A stretch of DNA of 64,000 bases, from positions 68,583 through 132,582 of the forward strand of contig NZ_JAFA01000003.1 in assembly GCF_000519185.1 (NCBI RefSeq). Direction: 5' to 3'. Below are positions 1 through 8,219 of the stretch, piece after piece. The DNA comes from Paraburkholderia nodosa DSM 21604. Lineage in GTDB: Bacteria; Pseudomonadota; Gammaproteobacteria; Burkholderiales; Burkholderiaceae. Positions within the stretch are counted from its first letter, which is position 1. Every line of letters starts with the position of its first letter. The translations under genes and the position numbers were made by a program. A model generated the notes under the pieces. That model ran no database searches, had not been told where the DNA came from, and saw only the letters and a program-made list of their open reading frames with translations.

Positions 1-939
1 CTCGTGGTGCGCAGCGTGCGCAGCAGCATCGGCGGCGAACTGGAAGGCGCGGTGGACGCGGCCAATCGCATCGCCGAGGGCGACCTCACCTTGCGCCTGC
101 AGGTGCAGGGCACGAACGAGACCAGCCTGATGCGCGCGCTCGCCACCATGCAGACGGCGCTCGTGCAAACCGTCTCGCGCGTGCGCAGCGGCGCGGAAAA
201 CATCAACGTGGGGGCAAACGAGATTGCGGCGGGCAACACGGATCTCTCGCAGCGCACGGAGGAACAGGCCGCGGCGCTGGTGCAGACCGCGTCGAGCATG
301 GATCAGATGACGGCGAACGTGCGCCAGAACGCGGATAGCGCCCAGCATGCGGCATCGCTCGCGAGCCAGGCCGCCGACGTCGCGACGCGAGGCAGCGCCG
401 TAGTCGACGACGTGGTGCGCACCATGGGCGACATTACGACGAGCTCGCAGCAGATCGGCGACATCATCGGCGTGATCGACGGCATTGCGTTCCAGACCAA
501 TATCCTCGCCTTGAACGCAGCCGTGGAAGCGGCGCGCGCGGGCGAACAGGGCCGCGGCTTCGCAGTGGTGGCCGCCGAAGTGCGCAGCCTCGCGCAGCGC
601 TCCGCTACCGCCGCCAAGGAAATCAAGGCGCTGATCGAAAAGTCGACCGGCACCGTGACCGAAGGCCAGCATCTCGTGACCAACGCAGGCTCGACGATGA
701 CCGAAATCGTGCAGTCGGTGCGACGCGTGCACGAAATCCTCGAAGAGATCAGCAACGCTTCGCGCGAGCAGAGCGCCGGCATCGAACAGGTCAATCGCGC
801 CGTGGGCGAGATGGATCAGGTCACGCAGCAGAACGCGGCGCTCGTGGAACAGGCCGCCGCCGCCGCCCATTCGCTCAAGGATCAGGTGAGCGGGCTGCGC
901 GAATCGATCGCGAGCTTCCGCTTGCCCGCGCACGCATAA
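1..939 (+). CDS. Methyl-accepting chemotaxis protein, C-terminal part (5' truncated by window)
   Basis: This is the cytoplasmic signalling half of a chemoreceptor that would control CheA/CheW. The reading frame is open to the first base, so the periplasmic ligand domain and membrane segments lie outside the window. Visible are the end of a HAMP domain (about residues 10-60 of the fragment, with IAEGDL) and a long MA coiled coil. The hairpin tip is highly conserved: [20 protein letters not shown] followed by [16 protein letters not shown], the CheA/CheW contact region. The ligand cannot be inferred. No NWETF-type C-terminal CheR tether is present; the protein ends SFRLPAHA. A hairpin with a T-rich tail follows the stop. 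Confidence 0.95.
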   Translation, partial: LVVRSVRSSIGGELEGAVDAANRIAEGDLTLRLQVQGTNETSLMRALATMQTALVQTVSRVRSGAENINVGANEIAAGNTDLSQRTEEQAAALVQTASSMDQMTANVRQNADSAQHAASLASQAADVATRGSAVVDDVVRTMGDITTSSQQIGDIIGVIDGIAFQTNILALNAAVEAARAGEQGRGFAVVAAEVRSLAQRSATAAKEIKALIEKSTGTVTEGQHLVTNAGSTMTEIVQSVRRVHEILEEISNASREQSAGIEQVNRAVGEMDQVTQQNAALVEQAAAAAHSLKDQVSGLRESIASFRLPAHA

Positions 940-951
940 CGTTGTCGCCAC

Positions 952-980
952 ACCGGCTCTCCGCCGGTTTGCTTGTCTTC
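952..980 (+). terminator. Probable terminator after the chemoreceptor gene
   Basis: ACCGGC-TCTCC-GCCGGT hairpin (952-968) followed by a T-rich run (TTGCTTGTCTT), 13 bases after the MCP stop. A second hairpin (about 985-1004, CGGGCCGC/GCGGCCCG) lies just downstream. Confidence 0.55.
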
Positions 981-1131
981 CCGTCGGGCCGCATTCGCGG
1001 CCCGGTTCGCTTGGCGCCTCTCCCGCTCTCCCGCTCCCCTGCACCGCTCGCGCCGCATGACGGCGTGCAACGCACGCCCAATTGCCTTGCGGCTGTGCGC
1101 ACCCATCATTTCAATTAAATTACATCATGTT

Positions 1132-1137
1132 TACAAT
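1132..1137 (+). promoter_or_regulatory. Candidate -10 element upstream of the PBP gene
   Basis: TACAAT inside an AT-rich pocket (1108-1140) that stands out from GC-rich surroundings. No good -35 is seen at 17 bp. A transcription start near 1144 would fit a protein start at 1168 or 1225 and would exclude the farther upstream in-frame start at 973. Confidence 0.4.
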
Positions 1138-1167
1138 GTGACTCTGCCCCCGCCATCTGCCTTACTG

Positions 1168-2952
1168 ATGATCCGTTCCAGGAAACCGCCGCGCGACCCG
1201 CACGCAACCGCGACCCGTCACCCGATGCTTGCGCCGCGCCTGCCCGCGTGGCGCTCGAAGTTCATCGTGTTCATCACCTTCGCGGCCTTTGCGGCGCTGG
1301 CCGGGCGCGCGTTCTGGATTCAGGTTGCCAATCACGGCTTTTACGTGAAGCAGGGCCAAAAGCGCTACCAGCGCACGCTGGAGCTCGACGCCATGCGCGG
1401 GCGCATCGTCGACCGCAACGGCGCACTGCTGGCCGTGAGCCTCGCGAGCTTCGAAGTCTGGGTGAATCCGCGACTTCTCGACGCCGCCGCGCACGCGCCG
1501 CTTGCGCGCCTGCTCGACATGCCGCTCGCGGAACTCGAACGGCGCGTTGCCGGCGACCGCTCCTTCGTGCTGCTCAAGCGCCAGGTGGACGCCGAAACCG
1601 CCGCGCACATCGACGAGATGGGCGCGGGCGGCCTCACCCTGATCGCCGACTCGAAGCGCTACTACCCCGAAGGCGAATCGGCCGCGCACGTGGTGGGCTT
1701 CACCGACATCGAAGACGCCGGCCAGGAAGGCGTCGAGCTCGCCGCGAACGCGCGCCTGCGCGGCACGCCGGGGCAGCGCGAGGTGATCCGCGACCGGCTC
1801 GGGCGCGTCGTTTCCGAGCCGAGCGAGCGCGTGCAGCCGCGCAACGGCGACACCGTGCAGCTCACCATCGACCGCCGCGTGCAGCAGCTCGCGTACACGC
1901 AACTCAAAGCCGCCGTGGCGAAGAATCATGCGGAAGCGGGCAGCGTCGTCGTGCTCGACGCGCAGAACGGCGAAATCCTCGCGCTCGCGAACTGGCCGTC
2001 GTTCGACCCGAACGACCGCACGCGGCTCACCGGCAAGCAGTTGCGCAACCGCGCCGTGGTCGACACATTCGAGCCCGGCTCGACCATCAAGCCCGTGGTC
2101 GTTTCGCTGGCCATGGACCTGCACAAGGTCAACGCGAACACCATCATCGACACCGCGCCGGGCACATACCGCATCGGCCCCGCGACGATTCACGACACCT
2201 CGAATCACGGCCGCATGACCGTGGCGGAGGCGATCCAGAAGTCGAGCAACATCGCGCTCGCCAAGCTCGCGCTGAATCTGCCCGCGCAAACGATCTGGGA
2301 CAAGTATCAGGAGTACGGGCTCGGGCAGAGGCCCGGCGTCACCTTCCCGGGCGCAGCGCCTGGCCGCGTGCGGCCGTGGGCGCGCTGGCGTCCCATCGAG
2401 CAGGCGACGATGGCATACGGCTACGGTCTGTCCACTTCGCTTTTGCAGATGGCGCAGATCTACACGGCCTACGCCGGCGACGGCACGCTGCATCCGGCCG
2501 CCCTCCTGCGCGATGCGTCAGGCGGCGCGGGCGGCGCTTCCGCGTCGGCGGCGCGCGCGGTCACGACGCCGGCCACGGCCGCGGCCATGCGCAAGATGCT
2601 GGAAATGGCCACGAGCGACGGCGGCACCGGGCGCGCCGCCAATGTGGATGGCTATCGGGTGGGCGGCAAGACCGGCACCGCGCGCAAGCAGGTCGGCGCG
2701 GGCTACGCGAAGAACCGCTATCGGGCGCTGTTCGTCGGCATGGCGCCGATGAGCGCGCCGCGCGTGATCGTCGCGGTCATGATCGACGATCCGGCGGGCA
2801 AGGCGTTCTATGGCGGCACGGTCGCGGGGCCGGTGTTCTCGGGCGTGACGGCCGGCACGCTCCAGTTGCTCGGCGTGCCGCCCGATGTCGCGGCCGGGCC
2901 CGAGAGCGCCAAGGGTGCCAGCGCCACCAAGGTCGGCTCAGGGCGCGGTTAG
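1168..2952 (+). CDS. FtsI-type peptidoglycan D,D-transpeptidase (class B penicillin-binding protein)
   Basis: Class B PBP that would cross-link peptidoglycan in the periplasm, anchored by one N-terminal membrane helix (about residues 27-47 of 594). The dimerisation region starts RGRIVDRNG. The transpeptidase domain carries all three active-site motifs: STIK (catalytic Ser about residue 305), SSN (about 359-361) and KTGT (about 501-504). Length matches FtsI/PBP3 and no PASTA repeats are present. The start is uncertain: ATG 1168 is used, ATG 1225 is also possible, and neither has a clear Shine-Dalgarno. It lies outside any division/cell-wall cluster (no mraW, ftsL or murE beside it), so it is probably a paralogue of the main ftsI. 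The stop is 8 bp from the convergent DUF4148 gene. Confidence 0.88.
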   Translation: MIRSRKPPRDPHATATRHPMLAPRLPAWRSKFIVFITFAAFAALAGRAFWIQVANHGFYVKQGQKRYQRTLELDAMRGRIVDRNGALLAVSLASFEVWVNPRLLDAAAHAPLARLLDMPLAELERRVAGDRSFVLLKRQVDAETAAHIDEMGAGGLTLIADSKRYYPEGESAAHVVGFTDIEDAGQEGVELAANARLRGTPGQREVIRDRLGRVVSEPSERVQPRNGDTVQLTIDRRVQQLAYTQLKAAVAKNHAEAGSVVVLDAQNGEILALANWPSFDPNDRTRLTGKQLRNRAVVDTFEPGSTIKPVVVSLAMDLHKVNANTIIDTAPGTYRIGPATIHDTSNHGRMTVAEAIQKSSNIALAKLALNLPAQTIWDKYQEYGLGQRPGVTFPGAAPGRVRPWARWRPIEQATMAYGYGLSTSLLQMAQIYTAYAGDGTLHPAALLRDASGGAGGASASAARAVTTPATAAAMRKMLEMATSDGGTGRAANVDGYRVGGKTGTARKQVGAGYAKNRYRALFVGMAPMSAPRVIVAVMIDDPAGKAFYGGTVAGPVFSGVTAGTLQLLGVPPDVAAGPESAKGASATKVGSGRG

Positions 2953-2960
2953 CACCGCCA

Positions 2961-3323
2961 TCAATGATGGCGATACGCGGGCGGCGGCTCGCTGCCGGAC
3001 ACGGCGGCGGGCGCGCCCGCTTCTGCATTGGGCGCGGACGGTGCGCCGTAGCCCGATTGCGCGACCTGCTCCTGCGCCAGGCGCGCTTCGTTGGCGCGCT
3101 TTTCGGCGAGCCGGCGCATGGCGCTCTGCACATCTTCCGGATACGTGGCGTCGTTCGCCGAAGCCGGGTTGTAGCCCACCGACTCCAGATCGACCAATTC
3201 CTGCAGCACCTGGGCGCGCGTCACCGGGCCGTTGTGTGTGCCGGCGGATTGGGCAAACGAGACCGCCGGAACGATCGCCATCATCGACACCAGCGCCGCG
3301 CGCAGCATTGCGTTTTTCACCAT
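2961..3323 (-). CDS. DUF4148 family exported protein
   Basis: A 120-residue protein with a signal peptide cleaved after about residue 25 (...VSFAQ), then the DUF4148 core: PVTRAQVLQELVDLESVGYNP followed by a conserved YPEDVQ. The Ala/Pro-rich tail ends in YRHH. The family is abundant in Burkholderiales and its role is unknown; the short charged helix suggests a periplasmic or envelope location. This copy has an insertion between GYNP and YPED compared with the 52.6 and 60.7 kb paralogues. It converges with the PBP gene. Confidence 0.85.
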   Translation of the reverse strand: MVKNAMLRAALVSMMAIVPAVSFAQSAGTHNGPVTRAQVLQELVDLESVGYNPASANDATYPEDVQSAMRRLAEKRANEARLAQEQVAQSGYGAPSAPNAEAGAPAAVSGSEPPPAYRHH

Positions 3324-3439
3324 GCTCTCCGTATGAATTCGATGAGCAAAGTCTACGCAGCGCGGCCACGCCTAAAAACCGGCTCGCGAGGGAGAGAGTC
3401 TTCTATTCCTCGCAAGATTGATAAGGAGTTCTGCGATCC

Positions 3440-4207
3440 TCAGATCTGGTCGCGGCCGAACGCGCGCAGCCCGTCGAGATCGAGCACGTCCACGCGGTTA
3501 TACGAGAGCGCGACGAGCCCCTGGCGCTCGAGCGCCTGCAGGGCCTGATTGATCCGTTGACGCGACGCGCCCGCCAGCATGCCGATCTCCTCCTGCGAGA
3601 TGTCGAGCGCACGACCCGTCTCCGGGTAGAGATCGGGATTGAACATCTGCGCGAGCGACTGCGCGACGCGCGCATCCACGTCGAGCAAGCGGCTGTTCTG
3701 GATCAACGCGATGAACTCGCCCATGCGGTTGTTGAGCTGATGGATCACGAAGCGGTTGAACGGCAGGCTGCAGTCCATGAGCCGGTGGAACGTCTCGGTG
3801 GCGACGGCCATGACGAGCGACGGCTGCAGCGCGATCACGTCGTACTTGCGCGGTTCGCGCTTGATCACGCTCCCCTCGCCGAACCAGCCGCCGTGCGGCA
3901 CGCCCGAAAACGTGCAGCCGCGCCCCGATGCATTGAAGATCGCCAGCTTCACGAGGCCGGAACTCACCCCGAGCCACCAGTCCGAGGGCGCTTCGCGCGC
4001 GGCGACGATCGCGCCCGCGGCATAACCCTGCGCATGCGAGGACGCCAGCACCCACTCGCGATGCTCGGGCGCAAGCGCGCGGAACCACGCGCAACGCTCG
4101 AACAGCGCGGCCAGGCGCGCGGCGTTGGCGGCGTCGATGCGCTCGCCTTCGCGCCATGAATCGCGGGCGGGCGGTGCCCCGTCCGGGGGCATAATGGATT
4201 GCGACAT
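3440..4207 (-). CDS. Crp/Fnr-family transcriptional regulator
   Basis: A 255-residue regulator with an N-terminal cyclic-nucleotide-binding-like beta-roll (about residues 30-150, with GWFGEGSVIKRE-type glycines) and a C-terminal winged HTH (about 175-240, SQEEIGMLAGASRQRINQAL as recognition region). No FNR-type N-terminal cysteine cluster is seen, and the phosphate-binding cassette is not a canonical cAMP site, so the effector is unknown. It is divergent from the acyl-CoA synthetase gene (159 bp between starts) and could regulate it; this is inference from position only. Confidence 0.9.
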   Translation of the reverse strand: MSQSIMPPDGAPPARDSWREGERIDAANAARLAALFERCAWFRALAPEHREWVLASSHAQGYAAGAIVAAREAPSDWWLGVSSGLVKLAIFNASGRGCTFSGVPHGGWFGEGSVIKREPRKYDVIALQPSLVMAVATETFHRLMDCSLPFNRFVIHQLNNRMGEFIALIQNSRLLDVDARVAQSLAQMFNPDLYPETGRALDISQEEIGMLAGASRQRINQALQALERQGLVALSYNRVDVLDLDGLRAFGRDQI

Positions 4208-4366
4208 CGCGCTTTCCTGGGGTTAGGTCAATCTTTGGGTCGATCTTGTCGGGCGGACCGTGCGTCGCGGCCCGCTCTGTCGCGCCGGCGACAGACTGGC
4301 GTGCGCGGCCCTGCTACGGTAGCGCGAATCATATCGACAAACCAATAACCGTTCGGAGACACCGCC

Positions 4367-6037
4367 ATGTTGCACCCCTACGAAGAAGGGCTCGCGCAAC
4401 GCGAAGCCAACTATGTGCCGCTCACGCCGATCGATTTCATCGCCCGCGCCGCCGAAGTCTATGGCGATCGCGTGGCCGTCGTCCACGGCGACATCCGCCG
4501 CAACTGGCGCGAAACCTATGCGCGCACGCGGCGGCTCGCGAGCGCGCTCGCGCGGGCGGGCATCGGCCGCGGCGACACGGTGGCGGCGCTGCTGCCCAAC
4601 ATCCCCGCGATGGTCGAGGCGCACTTCGGCGTGCCCATGCTCGGCGCGGTGCTCAACACGCTCAATACGCGACTCGATGTCGCAACCATGCTGTTCATGC
4701 TGCGCCATGGCGAGGCGAAGGCGTTGATCGTCGATACCGAATTCGCGGCGCTCGCGCAGCGCGCGGCGCTCGAATTCCCCAACCTCAGGATCATCAGCGT
4801 GGCCGACATCGCGGCCGCCGACCCCGAGTGCTTCCCGCGCGCAACCGACTACGAGGCGTTCCTCGAACAAGGCGATCCCGAGTTCGCCTGGGAGCCGCCG
4901 CGCGACGAATGGGACGCCATTGCGCTGAACTACACCTCGGGCACGACGGGCGACCCCAAGGGCGTGGTCTATCACCATCGCGGCGCGTACCTCAACGCGG
5001 TGAGCAACATCCTCGAATGGGACATGCCCAAGCACGCCGTGTATCTCTGGACGCTGCCGCTCTTCCACTGCAATGGCTGGTGCTTCGCGTGGACCGTCGC
5101 CGCGCGCGCCGGCGTGAACGTGTGCCTGCGCAAGTTCGACGCGAAGCTCGTGTTCGACCTCATTCGCAGCGAGCGCGTCACGCACTATTGCGGCGCGCCC
5201 ATCGTGCAGGGCGCGCTCGCCGACGCCCCCGCAGCGTTTCGCGAAGGCATCGCTCACACGGTGCACACAATGGTGGCCGGCGCGCCGCCCGCGCCGGCCG
5301 TGATCGCGAAGATGAAGGCGATCGGCATCGAACTCACGCATGTCTATGGCCTGACCGAGGTGTACGGCCCCGCTGCCGTATGTGCGGTGCAGGCGCGCTG
5401 GCAGATGCTGCCCGACGAGGAACAGGCGCGCCTCACCGCACGTCAGGGCGTGCGCTATCACCTGCAAAGCGGCGTGAGCGTGCGCAATGCGCAGACGATG
5501 GAACCTGTGCCCGCCGACGGCGAAACGCTCGGCGAGATCATGTTCCGCGGCAACATCTGCATGAAGGGCTATTTGAAGAACGAGCGCGCGACCGAAGAAG
5601 CGTTCCACGGCGGCTGGTTCCACACGGGCGACCTCGGCGTGATGACGCCCGACGGCTACGTGCGCATTACCGACCGCAGCAAGGACATCATCATCTCGGG
5701 CGGCGAGAACATTTCGAGCATCGAGGTGGAAGACACGCTGTATCGCCATCCGGCCGTCGCGCTCGCCGCCGTCGTGGCGATGCCCGACCCGAAGTGGGGC
5801 GAAGTGCCTTGCGCGTTCGTCGAACTGCGGCCCGGCGCGAGCGCCACGGCCGAGGAAATCATCGCGCACTGCCGGCTCTTTCTCGCGCACTTCAAGGTAC
5901 CGCGCGCCGTGCGATTCGGCGAACTGCCGCGCACGGCCACGGGCAAGATCCAGAAATATGAGTTGCGCGCACAACTAGGTTCGCAAAGCGCAATCGACGT
6001 AGCTGGCGCGCAACCCGCGCCGAAAACACCCCGGTAA
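4367..6037 (+). CDS. AMP-dependent acyl-CoA synthetase
   Basis: A 556-residue adenylate-forming enzyme that would activate a carboxylic (fatty) acid to its CoA thioester. The P-loop-like motif YTSGTTGDPKG is at about residues 189-199, followed by YGLTEVYGP. The C-terminal domain has TGDLGVM, DRSKDIIISGGENISS and a catalytic lysine in RTATGKIQKYEL. The sequence type resembles medium/long-chain ligases of the AlkK/DmdB group; substrate not predictable. RBS GGAGA is 8 bases before the ATG. It is monocistronic, with 311 bp of intergenic DNA after it. Confidence 0.9.
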   Translation: MLHPYEEGLAQREANYVPLTPIDFIARAAEVYGDRVAVVHGDIRRNWRETYARTRRLASALARAGIGRGDTVAALLPNIPAMVEAHFGVPMLGAVLNTLNTRLDVATMLFMLRHGEAKALIVDTEFAALAQRAALEFPNLRIISVADIAAADPECFPRATDYEAFLEQGDPEFAWEPPRDEWDAIALNYTSGTTGDPKGVVYHHRGAYLNAVSNILEWDMPKHAVYLWTLPLFHCNGWCFAWTVAARAGVNVCLRKFDAKLVFDLIRSERVTHYCGAPIVQGALADAPAAFREGIAHTVHTMVAGAPPAPAVIAKMKAIGIELTHVYGLTEVYGPAAVCAVQARWQMLPDEEQARLTARQGVRYHLQSGVSVRNAQTMEPVPADGETLGEIMFRGNICMKGYLKNERATEEAFHGGWFHTGDLGVMTPDGYVRITDRSKDIIISGGENISSIEVEDTLYRHPAVALAAVVAMPDPKWGEVPCAFVELRPGASATAEEIIAHCRLFLAHFKVPRAVRFGELPRTATGKIQKYELRAQLGSQSAIDVAGAQPAPKTPR

Positions 6038-6348
6038 GAACGACAGCGGGACCTGCTGGCCGGTACAAGTGACGCATTCGGGCGGGCAGCGCCGCCCGAA
6101 TGTAACGTCAGTTGACAACACGACCCCCTATGGCTCGTTCCCGATTGTCAGGTGCGACGCTTAATCCTTTCTGCATCAAGGGCCAAGTGTCAAACCGGCC
6201 TTTCTTGCATGAAGAATCGTATGAAACGAAAGCTTACAAGTGGTCACGTATTCCTCCGCTTCGGGCCGATAAGCTTTGAACCGTGGTCGCAACACAAAGG
6301 CATCCCGATGCCGCGTGACTGACGACGCAACCAAAGAGGAGGTAACTC
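6038..6348. other. Intergenic region, 311 bp
   Basis: No gene-like frame. It includes a TTGACA hexamer (6112-6117) without a matching -10, and moderately AT-rich sequence before the strong RBS of the next gene. Probably holds the promoter of the His-rich exported protein. Confidence 0.4.
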
Positions 6349-6666
6349 ATGAATACGAAGAGCTGGAAGACCCCCGCCCGCGCCATCGCCGCAGCCCTGA
6401 TCGCCGGCGGCGCATTGATGGGCGCATCGAGCGCCTTCGCTCAATCCGCACCGTATGGGCTGCGTGCCGACTCGGCGCCGCAATACGGTCAACCGCACAT
6501 GATGCCGGTGGAGGCGCACGTCTCGATCGGCTGGCACGACAACCGTTACTACGACGGCCACCGCTATTGGGAGCACGACGAGTGGATGCACCATCATCCG
6601 CACGATCCGGGTCCCCAGCACTACCGCGACGACGACCATCGTCCGCCGCCCCCGCCGCGTTATTGA
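6349..6666 (+). CDS. Small exported His/Asp/Pro-rich protein, function unknown
   Basis: A 105-residue protein with a clear signal peptide (positively charged start, hydrophobic core AIAAALIAGGALMGASSAFA, cleavage after AFA about residue 33). The mature part is about 70 residues, very rich in His, Asp, Tyr and Pro, with HDNRYYDGHRYW and a C-terminal HRPPPPPRY. Such composition could bind metal or just be a disordered envelope linker; neither is shown. A strong RBS (AGGAGGT) precedes the ATG. Family not recognised. Confidence 0.75.
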   Translation: MNTKSWKTPARAIAAALIAGGALMGASSAFAQSAPYGLRADSAPQYGQPHMMPVEAHVSIGWHDNRYYDGHRYWEHDEWMHHHPHDPGPQHYRDDDHRPPPPPRY

Positions 6667-6726
6667 TCCGCATGACGCACGCGTGATCTAACGGCCGCCT
6701 CCTCCGGAGACGGCCGAAGCGGCACA

Positions 6727-6762
6727 CCGAGGCCGGTCTTCCCCAGGGGAGACCGGCCTCGG
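6727..6762 (+). terminator. Strong hairpin, probable terminator for the His-rich protein gene
   Basis: The 13-14 bp arms CCGAGGCCGGTCT and AGACCGGCCTCGG flank a short loop. There is no long T-run (CGCATTTC follows), so termination efficiency is uncertain. Confidence 0.55.
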
Positions 6763-7004
6763 CGCATTTCGGCGCCTTACTTCGCCATGTGCGTGCGAAC
6801 GCACGGATATCATTCGATATGCGAATCAATTTTGCCGTGATGCCCGCCACACGGCGGATCCGGCCTGCCGCGCCGCGCGCCGGTCGCGGCCAGAAAGGCA
6901 GACGTCAGTAATTGCAGGTAATGGGGAAGTGTTGCCGGCCGCACGGCCCGCGGGTAACGTTGATGGGCGTTTCGTTCCCCGGAGCGCACGGTGTATTCTC
7001 ATTG

Positions 7005-7033
7005 CCCGGCCAGAGATGGCCGGGATTTTTTTT
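7005..7033 (+). terminator. Intrinsic terminator
   Basis: CCCGGCC-AGAGAT-GGCCGGG hairpin followed by an eight-T run. There is no coding gene directly upstream, so it may end a short RNA. Confidence 0.7.
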
Positions 7034-7156
7034 GCGCGCGAATGAGAACACTAGCGCCCTTTGGGCGCCAGGCGCACCAGGTTTTTTTTCCGATTGCGGA
7101 CGCAATTTTGCGGACTTAAGGTGGGATTGCCTCTTGAGAACAGGCGAGCCTTGTGA

Positions 7157-7193
7157 CCCCCGGTCGTGACACCGTCCGACCGGGGCTTTTTTT
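7157..7193 (+). terminator. Intrinsic terminator
   Basis: CCCCGGTCG / CGACCGGGG arms separated by 11 bases, then C plus seven Ts. It is the third T-run structure in 200 bp; the sequence between the previous T-run (7089) and this one could be a small RNA. Confidence 0.7.
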
Positions 7194-7468
7194 GGCTTCT
7201 GTGCTTTGGGAGAATCACGTCTGCCGCAACGGTACAGCGGCGCCGCGAAAGAAAGAACGATGACGGATCACCGAATGAGGAGTTCGGCTTCGCTCCAGCC
7301 AGAGCTAGATCCGTCATGCCGTGCATTATCCGGGCTGAAGGCCGGGGCGTCACTAGCGTCTCGCGCAAAGCACCATTACGCAAACTGGCAAGATATGGGG
7401 ACGGACGTCGAAAGCCGGCCCGTGCGCATCGGTTAACATGGGGGTTTCGCCTGCAGTGCCCCCCGCTT

Positions 7469-8062
7469 GTGCCAACTTTCACACTCGCCCATCCCGTCAG
7501 CGCGGAACTCGATATCCGCAAGAGCCGCTTCATCGCGCACGCCATTCCCGTTGCCGACCGCGAAGCGGCCATGGCTGAAATTCGCCGTCTGCGCGACGAA
7601 CATCCCACCGCCACGCACGTTTGCTGGGCGCTGCTCGCGGGCGGCCAGTCCGGCATGTCCGACGATGGCGAACCCTCCGGCACCGCCGGGCGCCCGATCC
7701 TCGAAGTGCTGCGCCATCACGACCTGGACGGCGTGCTCGCCGCCGTGGTGCGTTACTACGGCGGCGTGAAGCTCGGCGCGGGCGGCCTCGTGCGCGCCTA
7801 TACCGACGCCATTGCCAGCGCCTTACAGGGGGCCGAACGCGTCGAGCGCATCGCGCAGGCGCGCCTCACCGTCGAACTCGGCTATCCCGACGAAACCCGC
7901 GTGCGCCACTGGATCGACCAGCAGCAGTTCACGCTCGTGGAAAGCCAGTACACCATGACGGTCCGCCTCACGATCCAGTTGCCCGCCACCGCCGTGGACG
8001 CCGCGCGCACCACGCTCACCGACCTCACACAAGGCCGCTCGGGCTTCCCCGAGCACGTCTGA
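7469..8062 (+). CDS. YigZ/IMPACT family protein
   Basis: A 197-residue protein of the UPF0029/IMPACT family (E. coli YigZ type). The N-terminal domain has the hallmark SRFIAHAIPV, HVCWALL, SDDGEPSGTAGRPIL and VVRYYGGVKLGAGGLVRAY. A second ferredoxin-like domain (DUF1949) follows from about residue 130. Eukaryotic IMPACT modulates Gcn2; the bacterial role is unsettled. The GTG at 7469 was chosen because it gives the usual family N-terminus (MPTFTLAHPVSAELDIRKS); the in-frame extension upstream overlaps the terminator region and has no homologous look. Confidence 0.9.
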   Translation: MPTFTLAHPVSAELDIRKSRFIAHAIPVADREAAMAEIRRLRDEHPTATHVCWALLAGGQSGMSDDGEPSGTAGRPILEVLRHHDLDGVLAAVVRYYGGVKLGAGGLVRAYTDAIASALQGAERVERIAQARLTVELGYPDETRVRHWIDQQQFTLVESQYTMTVRLTIQLPATAVDAARTTLTDLTQGRSGFPEHV

Positions 8063-8127
8063 AGCGGGCGGCCGGCTGCCCGGGCAGTGCAAGTCGCACA
8101 CTTTTCAAAATCTTTTCATTTCTTTCA

Positions 8128-8154
8128 TAAAGTTTCATGAAAGCTTGCCGTAAT
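8128..8154 (+). promoter_or_regulatory. Sigma-28 (FliA) promoter of fliD
   Basis: TAAAGTTT (8128-8135), 11 bases, GCCGTAAT (8147-8154). The -35 half matches the enterobacterial FliA consensus TAAAGTTT-N11-GCCGATAA exactly, the spacing is exact, and the GCCG core is present in the -10. It lies about 65 bp before the fliD ATG, as expected for a class III flagellar gene. Confidence 0.85.
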
Positions 8155-8219
8155 GAAAGCATGGCCGCGCATTCGCGCGTTCCGTCGACTCGACGCACCA
8201 GGACGAACGGACTTCTTTC

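Larger units (their letters stand above)
6667..7468. other. Intergenic region of about 800 bp with several terminator-like hairpins
   Basis: No convincing protein-coding frame. It contains a strong GC hairpin (6727-6762), an intrinsic terminator (7005-7033), a hairpin with T-run (7054-7089), a second intrinsic terminator (7157-7193), and a 10-bp inverted repeat (ATGACGGATC at 7260-7269 and its complement at 7309-7318). Three T-runs on the + strand within 200 bp suggest one or more short non-coding transcripts. Confidence 0.5.

Noticed and set aside
1248-3548. Long + strand frame overlapping the PBP gene in another phase
   Set aside because: Arg/Ala-rich shadow with no domain, crossing the true stop and the convergent DUF4148 gene.
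7166-7468. N-terminal extension of the YigZ frame
   Set aside because: It runs from within a terminator; the homologous protein begins at GTG 7469.
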